From NCBI GenBank assembly GCA_035309005.1, contig DATGFP010000004.1, positions 1 to 14,386 on the forward strand: 14,386 nucleotides of DNA. Reading direction: 5' to 3'. The notes beneath the pieces are model-generated. The model saw only the letters and a list, made by a program, of their open reading frames with translations. It was not told where the DNA came from and made no database searches. The translations under genes were made by a program, and so were the position numbers. Within the stretch, counting starts at the first letter, position 1. The number at the start of each line of letters is the position of its first letter. Shown here one piece after another: positions 7,186 through 11,868 of the stretch. This DNA comes from DATARH01 sp035309005 (GTDB taxonomy: Bacteria > Pseudomonadota > Alphaproteobacteria > ATCC43930 > CGMCC-115725).

Positions 7186-8357
7186 AGCGACCCGACGCGA
7201 TCGGGCGCGATCTCGGCGGAGTCCCGGTCGTGCAATTCCCCGGCCATCGCGACGATGCGCTGTGCGTTGCGCCGCCAGGTATAGTCGCGCGCCTCCAGCG
7301 CCCGCCGCGCCGCCTGCCCGAGCCGCTCGCGCAACGCGGGATCGTCGACCAGGCGCCGGATGGCCTGCCACAGCGCTCCGGGCGCGTCGGGATCGAACAG
7401 GAGGGCGGTTTCCCCGTCCGTCAGGATCTCCCGGATATTGGGCTGATCGGGCGCCACGATGGCGCGGCCGCAGGCCATGTATTCGAAGATTTTCAATGGC
7501 GAGGCATAGGGCACCGCCCGCGGCTGCAGCGCGATGTCGAACTGCCCGATCAAAGCCGCGATCGCCGAGCGCGGCTGGAGCCCGATAAAGCGCACACGCG
7601 ACCCGATGCCGAGCGCCGCCGCGCGGCGCTGCAATCCCGCTCGCGCCGGCCCCTCGCCGGCAATGACCAGCTCGACCGGCGTGCCGTCGCGCTCGCCGGC
7701 GAGGGCGTCGATGACCTCATTGAGGCCATGCCAGTCGCGCACAAATCCGATAAAGCCGATCGTCACCGGGGCACCGCGGCGCGCGCGGTAGGGTTCGGCC
7801 GGGAACATCCGCGGGTCGATGCCGTTTGGGACGACGCTGACCGTTTCTGGCGCGGCCCCGGCGGCGATTACGATCCGCTTCAGCGCGTCGGTCACGACGA
7901 GGGTGCGGTCGGCCGAGCGCCATACCCAGCGTTGCAAGCTGCCGGCGAGGCGCGGCAATGCGAGCCCGCCATAGCGCGCCCGCTCCTCGCAAACCGGCGC
8001 GTTGACCTCGAGAAACAGCTTCACGCCGCGCCACCGCCGCAGCAGGATCCCGGCCAGGAAATAAAGGTTATAGCGCTCGTAGATCAGGTCGGGCTGGAAC
8101 TTCGCCGCGACCCGCCGCAGCCTAAGAAAGGCCGGGATGTTGTAGGCGAGTTCGGCCAGTTCGAGGAGCGCTCGCGGCACGCGCCGGCGCAGCGCCGCCA
8201 CCAGCCGGCTCTCACCGCCGAAGCCCGCGCTCTCGTAAAGCCGCGGACCGACCACGACGACATCGTGCCCGAGCTGGCGCAGCGCCGCGACGATCTCGTC
8301 GAGGTGAACGCTTTGCCCATCGCGCGACTGGATGCGGTGGCTGTAAAGAATGCGCAA
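7182..8357 (-). CDS. Glycosyltransferase family 4 (GT-B fold)
   Basis: The protein has 391 residues. It starts MRILYSHRIQSRDGQSVHLDE, the first strand and donor-side loop of a GT-B fold (MRILYSHR, then GQSVHLDEIVAAL). Further landmarks are PDLIYERYNLY, ADRTLVVTDALKR (146-160 region), VPNGIDPRMF (177-185), IGFIGFVRDWHG, LVIAGEGPAR and the C-terminal nucleotide-sugar site PLKIFEYMACGRAIVAPDQPNIREIL (287-312, with Glu292 and Glu310). Such enzymes transfer a sugar from an NDP-sugar at the cytoplasmic membrane face; the sugar is not predictable. The start is TTG: two TTG codons stand in tandem (8360 and 8357). AGGAG at 8364-8368 is 6 bases from the second, and the second gives the usual MRILY start. 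The Shine-Dalgarno overlaps the stop of the acyltransferase gene. It is the last gene of a three-gene operon. Confidence 0.92.
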   Translation of the reverse strand: MRILYSHRIQSRDGQSVHLDEIVAALRQLGHDVVVVGPRLYESAGFGGESRLVAALRRRVPRALLELAELAYNIPAFLRLRRVAAKFQPDLIYERYNLYFLAGILLRRWRGVKLFLEVNAPVCEERARYGGLALPRLAGSLQRWVWRSADRTLVVTDALKRIVIAAGAAPETVSVVPNGIDPRMFPAEPYRARRGAPVTIGFIGFVRDWHGLNEVIDALAGERDGTPVELVIAGEGPARAGLQRRAAALGIGSRVRFIGLQPRSAIAALIGQFDIALQPRAVPYASPLKIFEYMACGRAIVAPDQPNIREILTDGETALLFDPDAPGALWQAIRRLVDDPALRERLGQAARRALEARDYTWRRNAQRIVAMAGELHDRDSAEIAPDRVGSL

Positions 8358-8367
8358 CAACTTCTCC

Positions 8368-9447
8368 TCAGGGCGATGCGCCCTGTGGCGGCGCGTGTCG
8401 GCGAAGGGTTCGCAACGCGGTCCCGGCGTCGTGTCGGGCCAACGCGGTGAGGCCCCGCAGCCGGCGCGGGTTCATCAACATGAGGCCGATGCGCTGGTGC
8501 CTCTCGGCCGCCCACATGCGCTTATAAGGGTCATCGCCGCGGCCGAAATCGATCGCCTCGACGCCCTCCTCGATCAGCGTCTCGACCATTTTCGCGGTCA
8601 GCAGCGTGCCGGGCGACGAGGCATCGTGCGCCCGGTCGTGCGCCAGCTTCATGATCGTCGCGCGGCCGCCAGCGAGGGTCCACAATTGCGCGGCGATCGG
8701 CTCGCCGCGCAGCCACGCGATGCCGAGCCGCAAGACGCCCAGCGCGGCGGCCTCGCGCATCAGCCCGAGATTGAATTGCGGCCACGGTTCTTGCGGCTTC
8801 CAGCTGTGCCGGTAGACCGCTTCGTAGGCGGCCTGCCCGCGGGCCACCTCACCGGGCTCGCGGATTGTCTCGAACTCGATCGCGGCGCGGCTGCGCGGCT
8901 GTCTCGCCTTGCGGCGCAACAATTCACGCAGCATTCCCGGCCGCGTCGCGAGGTATGCCTCCCACGAGCGGCCGGCGACCGCTTCTTGCCAGTTGGCGAA
9001 ATTTGCGAAGCGGCGGACCAGCAGCCCCGCCTCGCCGAGCCCAGCGACAAAGGCCTCGAGCGCCGGCCATTCCGGCGGCAGCGCATCGAGCCGCACGATC
9101 GGCCAGCAGCCGGCGCAAAACCGCCCGAGCTCGCGTCCCAGCAGCCTGGCGGTTTCGGCGAGCGGCAGGCCGCCCGCAATCAGTGGCGTATAAACGCAGG
9201 TATAGCAGTTCGTCAGGCTCCCCAGCCGGCCGTCGGGCTGCTGCACCAGCGGCACGATCGCCGCCGTTGCGGAACCCTGCGACACCACGGCGAAGCAGGG
9301 CTTCGCCTGTAGAGGCAGCCCGTTCTCGACGACGTTGCGAAACCATTCGCTGCCGAGGGCAAAATCATCAAGGCGCGCGGCGTCGAAAATGCGACTCGCA
9401 TCGGCCGGTAGCCGATCGAGCGAGGAATGGAGGCTCAGGTGCGGCAC
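8368..9447 (-). CDS. GNAT/FemAB-like N-acyltransferase (CelD/BcsL type)
   Basis: The protein has 359 residues with no signal peptide or membrane helix. The N-terminal third contains WFRNVVENGLP, the usual recognition-like segment of this group. The C-terminal third carries the acetyltransferase-6/BioF2-like fold: MLRELLRRKARQ, AYEAVYRHSWKPQEP, LRLGIAWLRGEPIAAQLWT, ATIMKLAHDRAHDASSPGT and AIDFGRGDDPYKRMWA. Members of this group sit in exopolysaccharide and cellulose gene clusters and are thought to acylate a sugar amine or lipid-linked intermediate. It is not the distinct PEP-CTERM FemAB type (TIGR03019) as far as I can judge, because the motifs differ. Start GTG at 9447, 12 bases after the epimerase stop; no strong Shine-Dalgarno is visible, so expression may rely on coupling. 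The next gene starts 10 bases downstream. Confidence 0.82.
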   Translation of the reverse strand: MPHLSLHSSLDRLPADASRIFDAARLDDFALGSEWFRNVVENGLPLQAKPCFAVVSQGSATAAIVPLVQQPDGRLGSLTNCYTCVYTPLIAGGLPLAETARLLGRELGRFCAGCWPIVRLDALPPEWPALEAFVAGLGEAGLLVRRFANFANWQEAVAGRSWEAYLATRPGMLRELLRRKARQPRSRAAIEFETIREPGEVARGQAAYEAVYRHSWKPQEPWPQFNLGLMREAAALGVLRLGIAWLRGEPIAAQLWTLAGGRATIMKLAHDRAHDASSPGTLLTAKMVETLIEEGVEAIDFGRGDDPYKRMWAAERHQRIGLMLMNPRRLRGLTALARHDAGTALRTLRRHAPPQGASP

Positions 9448-9459
9448 CGCCGGTATGCT

Positions 9460-10461
9460 TCAGGCGGGTTCGAGATGCGGCTCGACCGTCGCCTCGTCGA
9501 TGGCGCCGGCGCACGGGAGGCGCGGCGTGCCGAGCGATTCCATCCAGAACAGCGTCGCCCACAAGCCGATCCGCAACTCGGTCGCTGTCGGCAACCCGAG
9601 CAGCCGGCGCGCCGCCGAGCAGTCGCCGAGCGAATGGACGATCTCGCCCGGGCGGGGTGGGCGGTGGCGGATGTCCGGCCACCGGCCGCAGACTTGGCTG
9701 ATCGTCTCCGCCAGTTCGACGACGCTCGTCTGGCGCCCCGAGCAGATGTTGAAGACGGCAGGGGCGGCCGGACGCCGCCGCATCGCGGCGACGAGGGCCG
9801 CCACCGCGTCCTCGACAAAGATGAAGTCGCGGGTCTGCGATCCGTCGCCGAAGACGTCGATCGGCTGGCCGCGCCGTACCCGGTCGCAGAAGATCGAGAT
9901 GACGCCGGAATAGGGCGATTTGGGGTCTTGTCGCGGCCCGTATACATTGAAGAAGCGCAGCCCGATCGCGGGGACGCCGTGCAGCTCGGAGGCGATTCGC
10001 GCGTGCAGCTCGCAGCCGTATTTGTCGGCGGCATAGGCCGACGCGGGTCGCTTTTCCGCATCTTCGCGGATCGGCAGGCTGGCGCAATCGCCGTAGACCG
10101 CGGCGGAGGAGGCATAGACTACCGGTACCGGGTGCCGCCGGCCGGCGTGTCGCGCCGCATCGAAAACGGCCACCGCGCCGCTCACGTTGGTGCGATGGGC
10201 GCCGAGCCAGTCCTGCCGGCTGCGCTCGACCGAGGCCACCGCGGCCAGGTGAAAGCACCCGTCGACCCCGCTCATCGCCGCCGTCACGGCGGCGGCATCG
10301 GCGACGTCGCCGCGCATCAACTCAACATCGGCCGGAATGTTATCCGGCGATCCCGTTGATAAATTGTCGAGGACCCGGACGCTCGCGCCGTCGCGGATCA
10401 GCGCGTCACACAAATGCGAGCCGATGAAGCCGCAGCCCCCGGTAACCAGATACATTGTCAT
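9460..10461 (-). CDS. NAD-dependent epimerase/dehydratase (extended SDR, UDP-glucose 4-epimerase-like)
   Basis: The protein has 333 residues. The Rossmann motif TGGCGFIGS (7-15) binds NAD(P). LDNLSTG follows strand 2, GDVADAAAV precedes the FHLAA segment, and the catalytic set is Ser119 in YASSAAVYG with Tyr143 and Lys147 in SAYAADKYG. RFFNVYGPRQDP and the FGDGSQTRDFIFVEDAV segment bind the sugar nucleotide. This is the pattern of GalE/WbpP-type 4-epimerases and related dehydratases; substrate specificity cannot be fixed. In-frame starts are GTG 10470, ATG 10461 and ATG 10455. I prefer ATG 10461, with GGGTG 6 bases upstream. It is the first gene of the operon epimerase - acyltransferase - glycosyltransferase, with gaps of about 10 bases, pointing to synthesis and transfer of one modified sugar. 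Confidence 0.92.
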   Translation of the reverse strand: MTMYLVTGGCGFIGSHLCDALIRDGASVRVLDNLSTGSPDNIPADVELMRGDVADAAAVTAAMSGVDGCFHLAAVASVERSRQDWLGAHRTNVSGAVAVFDAARHAGRRHPVPVVYASSAAVYGDCASLPIREDAEKRPASAYAADKYGCELHARIASELHGVPAIGLRFFNVYGPRQDPKSPYSGVISIFCDRVRRGQPIDVFGDGSQTRDFIFVEDAVAALVAAMRRRPAAPAVFNICSGRQTSVVELAETISQVCGRWPDIRHRPPRPGEIVHSLGDCSAARRLLGLPTATELRIGLWATLFWMESLGTPRLPCAGAIDEATVEPHLEPA

Positions 10462-10567
10462 GCAGAACACCCACTGTCGCGCCCTTTCAAACGTAATTCA
10501 TCAATATCCGATCCATGGAATGTCTCAAAAATTTTAGATTGTCGGTAAATCTTACACACTGATTTGG

Positions 10568-10584
10568 TGTCAAAAACTTTTACA
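10568..10584. promoter_or_regulatory. Near-palindrome, possible operator over a minus-strand -35 hexamer
   Basis: TGTCAAAAACTTTTACA is a 17-base near-palindrome (6 of 8 pairs match around the centre). Its left arm includes TGTCAA, which on the minus strand is a perfect TTGACA -35 hexamer pointing at the epimerase operon; the matching -10 is poor (ATTTAC at 17 bp). A palindrome in the gap between a MarR gene and a divergent operon is the usual place for a MarR operator. Binding is an inference. Confidence 0.35.
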
Positions 10585-10602
10585 AAGGTGAACCGGCAAA
10601 AA

Positions 10603-10630
10603 TTGCAAGACACATAAATCCTATTATTTA
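10603..10630 (+). promoter_or_regulatory. Candidate promoter for the MarR gene
   Basis: TTGCAA (10603-10608) and TATTTA (10625-10630) are separated by 16 bp in the AT-rich gap, about 128 bp before the GTG start. Both hexamers deviate from the sigma-70 consensus, so this is tentative. Confidence 0.25.
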
Positions 10631-10757
10631 AAACCATCTAGCATTACGGCACAAAGTTTGCTGTCTGGAGGGAGGCGCCGGATAGATCCGAGCCGCGGAC
10701 GAGGCGTAGCGGCAACTCGCCGCATCCGGTGCCGCCGATCTCCGCGGGGGCTGCGCT

Positions 10758-11261
10758 GTGGATGAAGAATTTCTCGAGCTGATCTCACTGACCGACCGGA
10801 TTCACCGGCGATTCCTGCATCTCGTCAAGGCCGAGCTCGAGCAACTCGCGGTTCACGGCATCAATCCGACACAGGCGCTGATCCTGCTCAAGATCGGTCA
10901 TCTCGCGATGTCGCCGACCGAGTTGGTCGCCGGCGGCTGGTATCCCGGCACAAACCCGTCCTACAGCGTCAAGCGGCTCGTCGATGGGGGCCTGATCACG
11001 CGCGAGCGCCGCACCCGCGACCGGCGCTCAAACGCGCTCCGTTTAACCGAGAAAGGCCACCATCTGCGGCGACTGCTGATCGCGCTTTATCGCCGGCAGC
11101 AGGAGCAGGGCTCGGATCGGGCGCTGATTGACGGCGATCTGGCGGAAGCCGCCGGTGTGTTGCGCCGGCTCGAGCAATCGCTCGAATCGGTGGCCGAGAC
11201 CGGTCCCGACGCACACCGTGGTGCATCGCACATCGCCCGACGTGGGGCACCCACCCGATAG
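10758..11261 (+). CDS. MarR-family winged-helix transcriptional regulator (LdtR-like)
   Basis: The protein has 167 residues. An N-terminal helix (DEEFLELISLTDRIHRRFL) for dimerisation is followed by INPTQALILLKIGHLAMSP, the recognition region LVAGGWYPGTNPSYSVKRLVDGGLI (ELVAGGWYPGTNPSY then SVKRLVDGGLI), and the wing RERRTRDRRSNALRLTEKG with its DRR motif. A C-terminal helical tail ends in an Arg-rich, likely disordered stretch. The pattern of a YY/WY-x-GxN-x-SY-x-K-L-V recognition helix resembles alphaproteobacterial LdtR-type MarR proteins, which respond to small ligands and control cell-envelope genes. The start is GTG with GGGGG about 7 bases upstream; no better ATG gives the first helix. 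It stands alone, divergent from the epimerase operon and upstream of the giant surface protein, so either could be its target. Confidence 0.85.
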   Translation: MDEEFLELISLTDRIHRRFLHLVKAELEQLAVHGINPTQALILLKIGHLAMSPTELVAGGWYPGTNPSYSVKRLVDGGLITRERRTRDRRSNALRLTEKGHHLRRLLIALYRRQQEQGSDRALIDGDLAEAAGVLRRLEQSLESVAETGPDAHRGASHIARRGAPTR

Positions 11262-11529
11262 ACTCCGAAGCCGACGGCTCATAGCCATCCGTCCCTCAGA
11301 CCGGCCGCGCCGCCGCGCCGGAGGTTTGCGTGACCGGGGCGCAGCAACGATCGTTACAGAATTTATCGGAATATGGGCGAAAGGATGCCTTCATCCCGCT
11401 TAAAATTTTATCGATTTCCCAATTCCTCGCCAATTGCCAGGAGTCGACGCACCACCGCTTGAAAATGTCAAAGGTATCCGTAGATTTCAGAGCGGTTGCC
11501 TCCGGTTGCCCGAGGGTCGATCCGGGCGC

Positions 11530-11557
11530 TTGACAGACGCAAACTGTTACATTAACC
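11530..11557 (+). promoter_or_regulatory. Candidate sigma-70-type promoter
   Basis: A perfect TTGACA (11530-11535) is followed 16 bp later by TTAACC (11552-11557), a weak -10 match, just where the sequence turns AT-rich. If used, it would give a leader of about 300 bases before the giant gene. Confidence 0.25.
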
Positions 11558-11587
11558 TTTAAATCACAACGTCAATTGGGGGGACTT

Positions 11588-11615
11588 AGATCAATGTCTA
11601 GGCAAACTTTGATCT
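11588..11615. repeat. Inverted repeat AGATCAA/TTGATCT
   Basis: AGATCAA (11588-11594) and TTGATCT (11609-11615) are perfect inverted arms around a 14-base loop; one more T-A pair can be added across a G-T wobble. It could be an operator or an RNA hairpin in a leader. No T-tract follows, so it is not an intrinsic terminator. Confidence 0.5.
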
Positions 11616-11759
11616 GAAATCGGCGCAAGGCTCGCTCCCTTCGAGCCCGCCCGACGCATCAAACATTAGCTGACGATAGCGCTCGCGCAAACAGACTAGG
11701 TATCAACATGCCTGGCAACGGTCGTGGTTTATCTTAGGCACGAGATCTTGTCTTAGAGA

Positions 11760-11770
11760 ATTGTCACAAT
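11760..11770. promoter_or_regulatory. Small palindrome ATTGTCACAAT
   Basis: A perfect 5+1+5 palindrome about 100 bp upstream of the giant gene, next to AT-rich sequence. The size and place would suit a regulator site, but a palindrome this short can arise by chance. Confidence 0.25.
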
Positions 11771-11868
11771 ACAGATTTCATAAGACTCTTTCATTTTAAT
11801 AAAATAAATTTGGTTATTCGTGCCTCGCCACGCCCTACGCCTTACCTGCTACTGCAATGGGACACCTG

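Larger units (their letters stand above)
10462..10757. other. AT-rich divergent intergenic region
   Basis: This 296-bp gap separates the minus-strand epimerase operon from the plus-strand MarR gene. Its left two-thirds (about 10480-10650) is markedly AT-richer than the surrounding genes, with runs such as CAAAAATTTTAG and TATTTAAAA, as expected for a two-way promoter region. The right third is GC-rich leader sequence before the MarR start. No convincing ORF was found in it. Confidence 0.7.
11262..11868. other. Long noncoding gap upstream of the giant surface protein
   Basis: About 600 bp without a convincing gene. Composition shifts from GC-rich just after the MarR stop to AT-rich from about 11540, ending in AATAAAATAAATTTGG near 11800. 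A 67-codon ORF at 11330-11533 has no family resemblance or good ribosome site. The gap holds a perfect TTGACA, a 7-bp inverted repeat and a small palindrome (listed separately), so it is best read as a long regulatory region or 5' leader for the gene at 11869. No terminator with a T-tract was found after the MarR gene. Confidence 0.6.

Noticed and set aside
6157..7371. 404-codon minus-strand ORF opposite the second beta-helix gene
   Set aside because: It overlaps two well-supported genes and shows only low-complexity Arg/Ala/Asp composition.
7230..8450. 406-codon plus-strand ORF opposite the glycosyltransferase
   Set aside because: Antisense shadow of a gene with complete GT-B motifs; no domain of its own.
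11330..11533. 67-codon plus-strand ORF in the long gap
   Set aside because: No ribosome site, no family resemblance and no conserved-looking pattern; it cannot be told from chance.
11729..11755. Possible second sigma-54 promoter (AGGCACG near 11735)
   Set aside because: The first half resembles GGCACG, but the second half is TTGT with one extra base of spacing and no GC, so the -12 element is missing.
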